From Acidobacteriota bacterium (lineage in GTDB: Bacteria > Acidobacteriota > Blastocatellia > RBC074), in contig JACPYM010000076.1 in NCBI GenBank assembly GCA_016196035.1, positions 1 to 59,234 of the forward strand: DNA of 59,234 bases, in the 5' to 3' direction. The notes below the pieces were generated by a model that was not told the origin of the DNA, did no database searches, and worked only from the letters and a program-made list of their open reading frames with translations. Positions 17,882 through 25,717 of this stretch are shown here, one piece after another. A program made the position numbers and the translations under genes. Each line of letters starts with the position of its first letter. Positions within the stretch are counted from its first letter, which is position 1.

Positions 17882-18817
17882 CTAAACAGAATCGTGATAA
17901 AAAAAAGCGAGTTCCTGTACCTCAACGTTGCTCTTTTTCGTCAGCTTGACGGGCAAGCCGGCCTTGCCGATTAGCCCTTGGTCGGCCAGATATTCGCAGG
18001 CCGTCGTGACGTGTTCGATGTTGTAGTTACGTTTGAAATGGTTTTCGATCTCAGTGCACGAACGCGCTTCGCCGACTTCGCGCAGGTGTTCGAGCACGAG
18101 CGCAAATAACGAGTCGGCGCGGGCGGCGACATAGGCGTCAATCACCGCGAGCGCAGCCTGCACATTCTTTTTGGTCTTCCTGGTGTTGAGCAAGTCGCCA
18201 TAAATCGTTTTGAAAAAGGCCGGGTTCAATTTCAGCGCTTGCGGGATCACTTCGCGGTCGGCGAGCAGGCGCGCGCTGATGACCTCGATCTGGGCGAGCG
18301 GCGTGGCGGCGGCCAGAATCCACAGCGCGGTGTAATCCAAGTCGCCGCGCGTGATAAAGAATTTGTGCGCCTTGTAAAGGCACGCCAACACATGCGTCGC
18401 GGCCCGCAGCAATTGCACTTCGGCATCGCGCGCGCCGATTTCGCGCAGGCGTTCAAACAGCGTGGCAATCGTCGGGTCGTGCGTATACAACAAGCGCCCC
18501 TTCGCCAGGAACGAATGCATGAACGAATGCCCCAACGCGCCTTCGACCGTCTGGCGAAACTCGGTGCGCGAGATGAGCAAAGCGTGCACATTCACGCCGT
18601 CAGCATAGAGCGGCAAGCCGCCGCCTTCCGCCTTCTTATCGTCGAGCGTGATGAACACGAGGTCTACGTCCGATTTGGCCCAAACCGCGTCGTGCGACAG
18701 GCTGCCGCACAGGATCGCGGCGAGAATGGAACGGTCGGCTTTCACCTGCTCGACCAGGGGGGCGAGCGCGGCGTTGAATTGTTGCTGTATGGATAGGTCT
18801 TTCATGGGAATTGGCAT
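17882..18817 (-). CDS. Nucleotidyltransferase-domain protein
   Basis: A 311-residue protein with a polymerase-beta-type nucleotidyltransferase core at its N-terminus. GS is followed ~9 residues later by D-x-D ([20 protein letters not shown]), the metal-binding signature. The C-terminal ~200 residues are helical ([20 protein letters not shown]) and end in a winged-helix-like stretch. It resembles aminoglycoside/antitoxin-type transferases in general layout but cannot be assigned to one. Two in-frame ATGs (18817, 18805) both fall within a 13-bp tandem repeat, and neither has a clear ribosome-binding site, so the start is uncertain. Monocistronic. Confidence 0.75.
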   Translation of the reverse strand: MPIPMKDLSIQQQFNAALAPLVEQVKADRSILAAILCGSLSHDAVWAKSDVDLVFITLDDKKAEGGGLPLYADGVNVHALLISRTEFRQTVEGALGHSFMHSFLAKGRLLYTHDPTIATLFERLREIGARDAEVQLLRAATHVLACLYKAHKFFITRGDLDYTALWILAAATPLAQIEVISARLLADREVIPQALKLNPAFFKTIYGDLLNTRKTKKNVQAALAVIDAYVAARADSLFALVLEHLREVGEARSCTEIENHFKRNYNIEHVTTACEYLADQGLIGKAGLPVKLTKKSNVEVQELAFFYHDSV

Positions 18818-18844
18818 GGGAAATTGGCATGGAAATTTGGCATG
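18803..18844. repeat. 13-bp tandem repeat over the start codon
   Basis: Three consecutive copies of about CATGGGAAATTGG (18803-18814, 18815-18827, 18828-18840), plus the CATG of a fourth at 18841-18844. They lie across the translation start of the nucleotidyltransferase gene. Each copy provides an ATG on the minus strand (18805, 18817, 18830, 18843). Because the unit is 12-13 bp, ATGs in the outer copies are out of frame. Confidence 0.85.
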
Positions 18845-18889
18845 ACGATGGCGGCGTTTATACCTGATCGTCAGCAGTAATCGCGCGCG

Positions 18890-19468
18890 TCACCTGACCA
18901 GCCCGTGATATTCCCGGTTCGGAATCATCCCCGTCGCCGCCGCCATGCGGTTCGTGAAGTTATACATCGCCGCGATCTCAACCACATCCCAAACCTCTGC
19001 CTGCGTCAGGCCAACGCTTTTCAAATGCTCAAGGTCGTCCTGCAAACAGTCGAGCGGCGACAGCGTCAGCTTGGTCGCATAATCGAGCACGGCTTCCATT
19101 TTGGGGCCGACACCGGCGCGTTTGTAATCCAGCGTGATGCGGTCAGCCTGAATCGGATCGCCGAGCGTCTGACGCAAGGCCGCGCCGTGGGCGACGAGGC
19201 AATAGAGGCAACCATTCGCCATCGAAACCGCCACCGCGATCATTTCGCGCTCAGCGGCGTTGAGGTTCGCGGACGGCACATGCAATTGCTTGTAATGTCC
19301 GAACCAGCCAATCAGCCGTTCGGGCCGATAGCTGTATACGCGAAAGACGTTGGGCACGAAGCCGAGCGTCTCTTTGGCCTTGCGGAACAGACCGCGCAAA
19401 CTCTCGTGCACTTCATCTTCGGCAGGCACGGGGAACCAACTGATTTGCTCTGGATTCTCGATTGCCAT
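18890..19468 (-). CDS. AhpD-like peroxidase-related protein
   Basis: A 192-residue protein of the carboxymuconolactone decarboxylase/AhpD superfamily, peroxidase-related subgroup. The redox motif C-x-x-C-x-x-x-H is present in [12 protein letters not shown]. The preceding [15 protein letters not shown] and the C-terminal [14 protein letters not shown] are characteristic. It likely reduces peroxides with a thiol partner. The ATG at 19468 lies one base after the GNAT stop (TGAGATG), with GAGG upstream, so it is coupled as the third gene of the PIG-L/GNAT/AhpD operon. Confidence 0.85.
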   Translation of the reverse strand: MAIENPEQISWFPVPAEDEVHESLRGLFRKAKETLGFVPNVFRVYSYRPERLIGWFGHYKQLHVPSANLNAAEREMIAVAVSMANGCLYCLVAHGAALRQTLGDPIQADRITLDYKRAGVGPKMEAVLDYATKLTLSPLDCLQDDLEHLKSVGLTQAEVWDVVEIAAMYNFTNRMAAATGMIPNREYHGLVR

Positions 19469-19469
19469 C

Positions 19470-19976
19470 TCACACCTCGTTGAATTCGGGTTGATATTTG
19501 GCCAGGCCGCAACAGCCTGCCAAAGCGCCCGTCCGCAGTTCCATTGCCATGAACACTTCGTCGCGCACGTCGTATTCGCTGCGAAGTCCGAAGCGGCTGG
19601 CGGGTACGAATCCAAAACGCGGATAGTAGGCGGGATGCCCCAGCACAATCGCCGCGTCGTAGCCCGCAGCGCGACAGGCCGTCAGACCGGTTTCAGTCAG
19701 TTGTGAACCAATGCCACGTTTTTGCCAGGCCGGAGCCACCGCCAGCGGAGCCAAGCCGATGATGCGGATGGCTGGCGGATTGGTCTCAAGCGTCACCTCG
19801 CTGAACAGAATGTACCCGACGATTTGCCCATCGGATTCGGCCACTAGCGCAACGACGGCTTTGTCATTGGCGCGCAGGCTGTCCACCAAATCGGCTTCAG
19901 CAGCGCGGCCAAACGCAGCCTCTATGACCTGGCGAATGGCCGCGACATCTTCAGGTTGTTCGGGGCGAATGGTCAT
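19470..19976 (-). CDS. GNAT-family N-acetyltransferase
   Basis: A 168-residue acetyl-CoA-dependent acyltransferase. The GNAT core shows [20 protein letters not shown] (acetyl-CoA-binding R/Q-x-x-G-x-G/A loop) and [19 protein letters not shown]. The latter block is typical of the YhbS-like subgroup. The start ATG at 19976 overlaps the PIG-L stop by one base (TGATG), indicating coupling. The acceptor is unknown. A link to the deacetylase next door (deacetylate, then re-acetylate) is possible but speculative. Confidence 0.88.
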   Translation of the reverse strand: MTIRPEQPEDVAAIRQVIEAAFGRAAEADLVDSLRANDKAVVALVAESDGQIVGYILFSEVTLETNPPAIRIIGLAPLAVAPAWQKRGIGSQLTETGLTACRAAGYDAAIVLGHPAYYPRFGFVPASRFGLRSEYDVRDEVFMAMELRTGALAGCCGLAKYQPEFNEV

Positions 19977-20881
19977 CAGTCGTAAAACGGAAAGAGTCTT
20001 TTGAGTTCCGCCTTGTCGGGCCGCCGCCCGTATTCGCAAATCTCGAACGCCTCGGCGTGTTGCACCTTGCCGCCGCGCGCCGCGCCGTACCATTCGTTAA
20101 GTTGCGCGCGGTATCTGTTGGCGATGCCCTTTTGACGATTGACCCAACCATCGCGCACGGTTTGCCAGCGTTGTTTAACGAATTGCGGGTCTTTGTTCAG
20201 CAGCGATTCATCGCCATTCGCGCCGCCCTCGTAAAACTGCGAAACCATGCCGAGCAGGCCGTCGAGTTTCTTTTCCATCACGCTGTCTATGTCAACCACT
20301 ACGTCAGCCGTAAAGGGATTGGGTTTGTCGAAACGATCCCACGAATACAGAAAGACCGGATTTTTTGTCAGGTGCGGCGTGTCGGGGCAGAAATTCGGCA
20401 CCGTGACCATATAAGCCGCGTCCTGCACCAAAACGCCAGTGTAGCGATGATCAGGGTGATAATCGTTGGGCCGATGGCTGATCACAATGTCGGCGTTCCA
20501 ACCGCGAATGAGGCGCGTGATCTTCTTGCGATTTTCGAGCGTGACTTCGAGTTCGCCATCGTGGTTGTCGAGCAATTCGACGGTGTAACCCAGCAGCTTA
20601 GCGGCGCGTTCAACTTCGGCTTTGCGGCGGCGATACAGTTCGCCACCGCCTTCTTTGAAATGGCCGATGTCGCCGTTGGTGACGGCGACGAGTTTGACCG
20701 CGTGGCCTTTGGCCGCCCACAACGCCGCCGTGCCCGACGAACCAATCTCGGCGTCATCGGGATGCGCGCCAAAACTGATGATGCGCAACTTGCGCTCTTG
20801 CGCCGCCGTCGAGTGAGGCGGCGGCCAATTCAAACTGCCCAACACACACAGCAACAACGTAGCAATGATCGTGCGTTTCAT
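19976..20881 (-). CDS. Secreted PIG-L family deacetylase
   Basis: A 301-residue zinc-dependent N-acetylglucosamine deacetylase-like protein (LmbE/PIG-L). Zinc-site motifs AHPDDAEIG and HPDH (NDYHPDHRYTG) are intact, with NGDIGHF after them. An N-terminal signal peptide (MKRTIIATLLLCVLGSLNWP, cut near AAQE) suggests periplasmic or extracellular action on a GlcNAc-type substrate rather than bacillithiol synthesis. GGAGG lies upstream of the ATG at 20881. It is the first gene of a three-gene coupled operon. Confidence 0.88.
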   Translation of the reverse strand: MKRTIIATLLLCVLGSLNWPPPHSTAAQERKLRIISFGAHPDDAEIGSSGTAALWAAKGHAVKLVAVTNGDIGHFKEGGGELYRRRKAEVERAAKLLGYTVELLDNHDGELEVTLENRKKITRLIRGWNADIVISHRPNDYHPDHRYTGVLVQDAAYMVTVPNFCPDTPHLTKNPVFLYSWDRFDKPNPFTADVVVDIDSVMEKKLDGLLGMVSQFYEGGANGDESLLNKDPQFVKQRWQTVRDGWVNRQKGIANRYRAQLNEWYGAARGGKVQHAEAFEICEYGRRPDKAELKRLFPFYD

Positions 20882-20908
20882 CTTGCCTCCGAAGAAGTCG
20901 CCCACAAA

Positions 20909-20962
20909 GCCACACGAAAAACCACGAAAAGCAAAACCGTTCTCTGTGATCTTTCGTGTGGC
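20909..20962. repeat. Small inverted repeat, possible family C relative
   Basis: GCCACACGAAA at 20909-20919 pairs perfectly with TTTCGTGTGGC at 20952-20962. The arm sequence (CACGAA, ACCACGAAAA inside) resembles the CACGAAG-rich arms of the two family C copies. It lies between the crotonase stop and the PIG-L start, upstream of the PIG-L ribosome-binding site. Confidence 0.55.
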
Positions 20963-20979
20963 TTGAGGGGGTAAAGTAT

Positions 20980-21744
20980 TCAATCGTGAAAACTGCCGTG
21001 CCGCCCTGCCCCAGTGGCAAAGCGCGCCGCGCCTGCCTGCGCGCCCGCTGCGAGCGAGTCCAGGCCATGTTGGAACTCATTTGTCATGGCCTCATCCAAA
21101 CGCAAATCGAACTGCTCATACGCCGACAGCCGGTCGTTGCGCAAACACGCCTGCGGCAAGCGCGCCAACTCTTGCGCTAAAGCAAGCGCCGCCACTCGTG
21201 CTTCACCCTTCGGCACAACGCGATTGACCAGGCCCATTTCCAAGGCTTCCTCCGCGCCCACCGGCCTGCCGGTCAAAATTAAATCGAGCGCGCGACTCAA
21301 GCCGATCAAGCGCGGCAGCCGCACCGTCCCACCATCAATCAGCGGCACACCCCAGCGGCGGCAAAACACGCCCAGCACGGCGTCCGCTTCGGCCACGCGC
21401 AAGTCGCACCAGAGTGCCAATTCCAAACCGCCCGCGACGGCATAACCGCTGATAGCCGCGATGACCGGTTTGCCGAGCAGCATGCGCGAAGGCCCCATCG
21501 GCCCGTCGCCTTCTGGTTCGACACGATTGCCCTGCCCGGCGGCGATAGCTTTCAAATCGGCACCGGCACAAAACGTGCCGTGGTCGCCATACAACACGCC
21601 GACGCTGGCGGTCTCGTCAGCGTCGAAAGCGCGAAACGCCTCGGCCAAAGCCTGCGCCGTCGCGCGGTCTACGGCATTGCGTGCCTGCGGGCGGCTCAGA
21701 CTGATGATCGTGACGCTACCTTGCTGTTCGATTTGGATGGACAT
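20980..21744 (-). CDS. Enoyl-CoA hydratase/isomerase (crotonase) family protein
   Basis: A 254-residue crotonase-fold enzyme acting on an acyl-CoA. The oxyanion-hole segments are present: FCAGADLKAIA and ISGYAVAGGLELALWCDLRV. The latter carries the glutamate of the family's GG-x-E-L motif. The C-terminal part (LTGRPVGAEEALEMGLVNRV) is standard. Which reaction (hydratase, isomerase or other) cannot be decided from sequence. GGGGGAG lies 7 nt before the ATG at 21744. It is divergent from the MBL gene. An acyl-CoA carboxylase is found 7 kb away but not in the same unit. Confidence 0.88.
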   Translation of the reverse strand: MSIQIEQQGSVTIISLSRPQARNAVDRATAQALAEAFRAFDADETASVGVLYGDHGTFCAGADLKAIAAGQGNRVEPEGDGPMGPSRMLLGKPVIAAISGYAVAGGLELALWCDLRVAEADAVLGVFCRRWGVPLIDGGTVRLPRLIGLSRALDLILTGRPVGAEEALEMGLVNRVVPKGEARVAALALAQELARLPQACLRNDRLSAYEQFDLRLDEAMTNEFQHGLDSLAAGAQAGAARFATGAGRHGSFHD

Positions 21745-21904
21745 TGGCATTCTCCCCCCTCTTGTTCCAATTGTTTTAACAGATGCTAGCAAAAGCAGCC
21801 AAGCCTCTGCGGTCATTGTCCGAGAAAAACGGCGGCGGCGCTTGTGCCACTTCGCAACCGCGTCTATGATGCCGCGCACATAACCCCAATCAAGGAGAAA
21901 TTAC

Positions 21905-22771
21905 ATGAAACGCATCGCGGTTTTGTTCGGCCTTTTGCTGACTGGTGCCATCTCGTTGCTGGCCACGCAACAACAACCTGCTCCGGCGGCGCTGGAGATA
22001 CAAAAGGTCAAAGAGAACCTTTATATGATCAGCGGCGGCGGCGGCAACACGGCGGCGTACCTGGCTGAAAAGGGCGTGGTCGTGATTGACACCAAGTTGC
22101 CCAACAACGGCCCAGGCATTCTGGAAAAGATCAAATCCGTCACCTCCAAACCAGTGATGATGGTGATCAATACGCACACGCACGGCGATCACGTCGGCAG
22201 CAACAGTGCTTTCACCGGCGCGGTCGAATTCGTCGCGCAGGAAAACACCAAGGCGAATATGGAGAGGATGTCCGCCTTTCAAAGTGAGGAAGGCAAAAAA
22301 TTCCTGCCCGGCAAGACCTTCAAAGACACGGTCAGCTTGTTGAGCGGGAAAGACCAGCTTGAGTTGCATTACTTCGGCCCCGGCCACACCAGCGGCGATG
22401 CGCTGGTCGTCTTTCCTTTGCTGAAAACAATGCACAGCGGCGACCTGTTTTCCGGCAAAGTCACACCGATTATGGACACCAGCAATGGCGGCAGTGGGCT
22501 GGAATATCCGAAGACGCTGGCGAAAGCCGCGGCGGGCATCAAAGGCGTTGAAACCGTCATCCCCGGCCATGCGCCGGTGATGACGTGGAATGATTTCAAA
22601 GAATACGGCGATTTCATGCGCGAACTGGTGGCCGCCATCAAGCAAGCCAATCAGGCCGGCAAAACCGTTGACCAGGCCGCCGCTGAAATCAAGCTGTCTG
22701 AGAAATACAAGGATTACGGCATGTCGCGGTTGAAGGCCAATGTGACTGCTGTTTACGGCGAACTGAAATAG
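21905..22771 (+). CDS. Secreted MBL-fold metallohydrolase
   Basis: A 288-residue exported hydrolase. A signal peptide (MKRIAVLFGLLLTGAISLLA) precedes a metallo-beta-lactamase fold with the T-H-x-H-x-D-H motif (VINTHTHGDHVGSNSAF). It continues with the metal ligands in HYFGPGHTSGDALVVF, then HSGDLFS and VIPGHAPV. Relatives include metallo-beta-lactamase-like periplasmic enzymes of unknown substrate. AAGGAG precedes the ATG. The HupE-like gene starts 4 bp after the stop, so they are co-transcribed. Confidence 0.9.
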   Translation: MKRIAVLFGLLLTGAISLLATQQQPAPAALEIQKVKENLYMISGGGGNTAAYLAEKGVVVIDTKLPNNGPGILEKIKSVTSKPVMMVINTHTHGDHVGSNSAFTGAVEFVAQENTKANMERMSAFQSEEGKKFLPGKTFKDTVSLLSGKDQLELHYFGPGHTSGDALVVFPLLKTMHSGDLFSGKVTPIMDTSNGGSGLEYPKTLAKAAAGIKGVETVIPGHAPVMTWNDFKEYGDFMRELVAAIKQANQAGKTVDQAAAEIKLSEKYKDYGMSRLKANVTAVYGELK

Positions 22772-22775
22772 CGCC

Positions 22776-23861
22776 GTGCGCAAAGCAAACAGATTCCAGA
22801 TGGCGTTGTTGATTGTGTTGCTCACACAATCAACAACGCCACTTTTCGCGCACCCCGCCCCATATAGCTACCTTGATTTGCGCGTCGGCCAATACGCCAT
22901 CGAGGCCACGCTGACCGCCCACACGCTTGACCTCGCGCATGAATTAAATGTCACGCCCGCCGAGGCTTTGCTCGATCCGGCGCTGGCCGCGTCGAAACAG
23001 GCAGACCTCTTGAACCTGTTGCGTGCCCGCTTGTCGCTGCTCGTGGATGGCCGCGCGCCCGCATTGGAAGTGTTGCGTGTGGAGCCAGCGCCGGAGCGGC
23101 AGGCGCTGACGTTGCAGTTACGCTGGGCGACTTCAGCTGCGCCAGGACTGCTTAGAGTTCACTGCGCGCTCTTTCCCTACGACCCGCAGCACCAAACGTT
23201 TTTGAATGTCTATGAAGCAGGCGCGCTGGTGCGCCAAGAAGTTTTTAGCCCCAACCGCGGGACGATTGAACATTTCACCGGCTCGCGGCAAGGCACGCTG
23301 GCCGCCATCAAACGCTTCATCAGCAACGGCGTCTATCACATCTTTGCTGGCCTCGATCACATTCTGTTTTTGGTGGGCTTGTTGTTATTAGGCGGTAGCC
23401 TGCGTCGCTTGCTGTTCATCGTGACGGCCTTCACCTTGGCCCACAGCGTGACGTTGACGCTGGCGATGTTGAATGTCGTCAATCCTCCGGCGCGCGTGAT
23501 CGAAGCAGCCATTGCACTGAGCATCGTTTACGTTGGCGTAGACAACTTGCTGGTCGGCGCAACGGGCCGCGATGTGCGCGCCTGGATCGCCTGCTTTTTC
23601 GGCTTGGTGCACGGCTTCGGCTTTGCCAATGTTTTGCGCGACTTCGGCTTGCCGCGCGGCGCCTTGGGCTGGTCGCTGTTTGCCTTCAACGTTGGCGTTG
23701 AGATTGGGCAAGTCTGCCTTGTCGTGATTGTGGCAGCGCTGCTGGCGTCCTTGCGCCAACGCTATCCGGCGCTGGCGAAGCGTGTGGTTGTATGCGGTTC
23801 AATTGGCGTGATTGCGGCAGGCAGTTACTGGTTTATTCGGCGCGTCTTTTTTGGCGGGTAA
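22776..23861 (+). CDS. HupE/UreJ-like membrane protein
   Basis: A 361-residue integral membrane protein. The N-terminal signal sequence leads into a ~150-residue periplasmic domain (YSYLDLRVGQYAIEATLTAH). Several membrane spans follow, with the HupE/UreJ_2 hallmarks GVYHIFAGLDHILFLVGLLL, FTLAHSVTLTLA and FFGLVHGFGFANVL. Histidines within the helices suggest metal (nickel/cobalt) permease-like function. GTG at 22776 was taken as start because it gives a charged N-region; ATG at 22800 is possible. The 3' end overlaps the convergent NTF2-like gene by 37 bp. Confidence 0.82.
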   Translation: MRKANRFQMALLIVLLTQSTTPLFAHPAPYSYLDLRVGQYAIEATLTAHTLDLAHELNVTPAEALLDPALAASKQADLLNLLRARLSLLVDGRAPALEVLRVEPAPERQALTLQLRWATSAAPGLLRVHCALFPYDPQHQTFLNVYEAGALVRQEVFSPNRGTIEHFTGSRQGTLAAIKRFISNGVYHIFAGLDHILFLVGLLLLGGSLRRLLFIVTAFTLAHSVTLTLAMLNVVNPPARVIEAAIALSIVYVGVDNLLVGATGRDVRAWIACFFGLVHGFGFANVLRDFGLPRGALGWSLFAFNVGVEIGQVCLVVIVAALLASLRQRYPALAKRVVVCGSIGVIAAGSYWFIRRVFFGG

Positions 23862-24253
23862 TCAGAAGGCGGTGCCACAAGCAAAGTCTTCCCATTCGCG
23901 CGGGTCGGTGTGCTGATACTCGCGCCAATGCGTAATCTTCGCCACCCATCAGGGCCGTCCTGCACGCGAATCCAAACCGTGCCGTGATAGCACCAAGCGC
24001 CGTCGTAGGTGTATTCGACCACGCCCACCTGCTGGGCTTCATCAAAGATCACGTTGTGCCAAACCGTGCTTTGCTCCAAGCCCTCGTCGTGCTCAAAGAA
24101 GGCTTGCAAGTCCTGACGATTCTCGAATGAATAACGCAACGGGTCGGCATAACGCACATCTTCGGCAAAGTAACTCACGACTGTGGCGTAATCGCGCTGC
24201 TGCCAACCAGCGGCTAAGGCTTGCAACATCGTTTTGAATTCTGAGCTGGTCAT
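23825..24253 (-). CDS. NTF2/SnoaL-like protein
   Basis: A 142-residue protein with the SnoaL/NTF2 alpha+beta barrel pattern: MLQALAAGWQQRDYATVVSY, FAEDVRYADPL, then strands GVVEYTYDGAWCYHGTVWIR. Members are small-molecule-binding or catalytic proteins; no substrate is evident. The ATG at 24253 has AGGAAA upstream. An in-frame extension to 24307 runs into the palindromic element at 24268-24340 and is rejected. Its tail overlaps the end of the HupE-like gene. Confidence 0.78.
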   Translation of the reverse strand: MTSSEFKTMLQALAAGWQQRDYATVVSYFAEDVRYADPLRYSFENRQDLQAFFEHDEGLEQSTVWHNVIFDEAQQVGVVEYTYDGAWCYHGTVWIRVQDGPDGWRRLRIGASISTPTRANGKTLLVAPPSDYPPKKTRRINQ

Positions 24254-24267
24254 CGGATTCAATTTCC

Positions 24268-24340
24268 TGGCAGTAGCCCGCGCGTGAGCAATGGCTTTAC
24301 TCGCCAATGCAAGCTCTTGCCCACGCGCGGGCTACTGCCA
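24268..24340. repeat. Palindromic element, family A copy 2
   Basis: Arms 24268-24291 and 24317-24340 are inverted copies with one mismatch (arm begins TGGCAGTAGCCCGCGCGTGA). The arm matches that of the element at 10494-10589 (GGCAGTA, CCGCGCG, GTGA-CAA in the same order). It lies between the oxidoreductase stop and the NTF2-like start, both minus strand. Confidence 0.82.
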
Positions 24341-24356
24341 CAAAAGCGGTTGCCCC

Positions 24357-25478
24357 CTACACTTTTTCCCAACTTCGTGATTTTGCCGAACGCTCGACGG
24401 CATCCAGCACCTTTTGATTACGCACACCGTCCTCAAAATTCGGCGTCGGCACTTTGTTACTCGCCACAGCTTGCAGCAAGTCATAGACCGTGTGCGTGAA
24501 GGTGTGCTCGTAGCCAATGATGTGCCCAGCGGGCCACCACGCTTTGAAATACGGATGCGCCGGATCAGTCGCGAGAATCGTTTTGAAGCCGCTGCTGACA
24601 CCTTTGTCGTCGTAGTGTTCGAGTTCGTTCATGCGTTCGAGATCGAAGACGAGCGAGCCTTTGCTGCCGTTGATTTCGAAGCGATTGTAATTCTTGCGCC
24701 CGAGCGCGAAGCGCGTGCCTTCAATCGAACCAATCGCGCCGTTCTTGAATTTGACGAGCGAGAGCGCGGCGTCGTCTACGGTAACTTTGCCTTTCTTGGC
24801 CGGGTCGTTGGGCAAAGGACGCTCTTTAATGAAGGTTTTGAGCAAGCCCGAAACCTCGGTGATTTCGCCGACGAGGTAATGCGCCAAATCAATCGAGTGC
24901 GAAGCGATGTCGCCGAGCGCGCCCGAACCGGCGATCTTTTTATCGAAGCGCCAATAGAGCGGCATCTCCGGGCTGACCGGCCAATCCTGCAAATATGTCC
25001 CGCGATAATGATAAATCTCGCCGAGTTCCCCGGCGGCGATCATCTGTTGCGCCAGCGTCACGGCGGGCGCGCGGCGATAGTTATGGCAAAGCATGTGAAT
25101 GACTTTGTTCTTTTTGGCGGCGTCCAGCACTGCTTCCGCTTCGACCAACGTATTCGCCAGCGGCTTTTCGCAAAAGACAATCTTCCTGGCGTTGGCCGCC
25201 GCAATGGCCTGCGGCCTGTGCGCTGCGCCGGGCGAGCAGATGTCAATCAAATCAATGTCGGGGCGATTGATGACCTCTTCCCACGAAGTCGCGGCTTCTT
25301 CCCAGCCCAGTTTGCCCGCCGCGTCTGTGACCGCCGCCGCGTTGCGCCCAACGACCACTTTCATCACGGGTTCGACGGGACAGTCAAAAAAGTGTGAGAC
25401 CTGCCGCCAGGCATTGCTGTGCGCGCGGCCCATAAATTGGTAGCCGATCATGGCTACGTTGATCTTTCGTTTTGCCAT
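24357..25478 (-). CDS. Gfo/Idh/MocA-family oxidoreductase
   Basis: A 373-residue NAD(P)-dependent dehydrogenase acting on sugars or cyclitols. The Rossmann start [19 protein letters not shown] carries a dinucleotide-binding loop. The catalytic E-K-P motif appears as [17 protein letters not shown], and the substrate lobe has the expected [19 protein letters not shown]. The ATG at 25478 was preferred over a longer frame to 25565, which runs into the inverted repeat at 25536-25620. Substrate unknown. Confidence 0.9.
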   Translation of the reverse strand: MAKRKINVAMIGYQFMGRAHSNAWRQVSHFFDCPVEPVMKVVVGRNAAAVTDAAGKLGWEEAATSWEEVINRPDIDLIDICSPGAAHRPQAIAAANARKIVFCEKPLANTLVEAEAVLDAAKKNKVIHMLCHNYRRAPAVTLAQQMIAAGELGEIYHYRGTYLQDWPVSPEMPLYWRFDKKIAGSGALGDIASHSIDLAHYLVGEITEVSGLLKTFIKERPLPNDPAKKGKVTVDDAALSLVKFKNGAIGSIEGTRFALGRKNYNRFEINGSKGSLVFDLERMNELEHYDDKGVSSGFKTILATDPAHPYFKAWWPAGHIIGYEHTFTHTVYDLLQAVASNKVPTPNFEDGVRNQKVLDAVERSAKSRSWEKV

Positions 25479-25535
25479 AGTTGTGCTGAAAGCCCTTTCG
25501 GATTTATTGGTGCTAGCAACTTCAAGAAAGTGAAA

Positions 25536-25620
25536 CCACGAAGCGACGAAGATGACGAAGAGCAAGCAAACTATCCGAGCGTTTCTTCCTGACTTCTTCG
25601 CGCTCTTCGTTGCTTCGTGG
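25536..25620. repeat. Palindromic element, family C copy 1
   Basis: The left arm (25536-25560, CCACGAAGCGACGAAGATGA...) and right arm (ending TGCTTCGTGG at 25620) pair over about 25 positions with a few mismatches. A second copy with the same CACGAAGCAACGAAGAG core lies at 31803-31869. It falls upstream of the oxidoreductase gene and downstream of the TonB receptor gene stop (25718), both minus strand. Confidence 0.75.
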
Positions 25621-25717
25621 TGAAAGTCTTATGCTTGAAATCTATAAAATGCAGAGAAATTTACCTGAATGCGGCGGGGATGGTCGTTGAATTTCGCAGC
25701 GCTGTCAATTGATTCGG

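Noticed and set aside
21890-22825. Minus-strand open frame of 311 codons
   Set aside because: Antisense to the MBL gene, whose signal peptide and zinc motif are clear.
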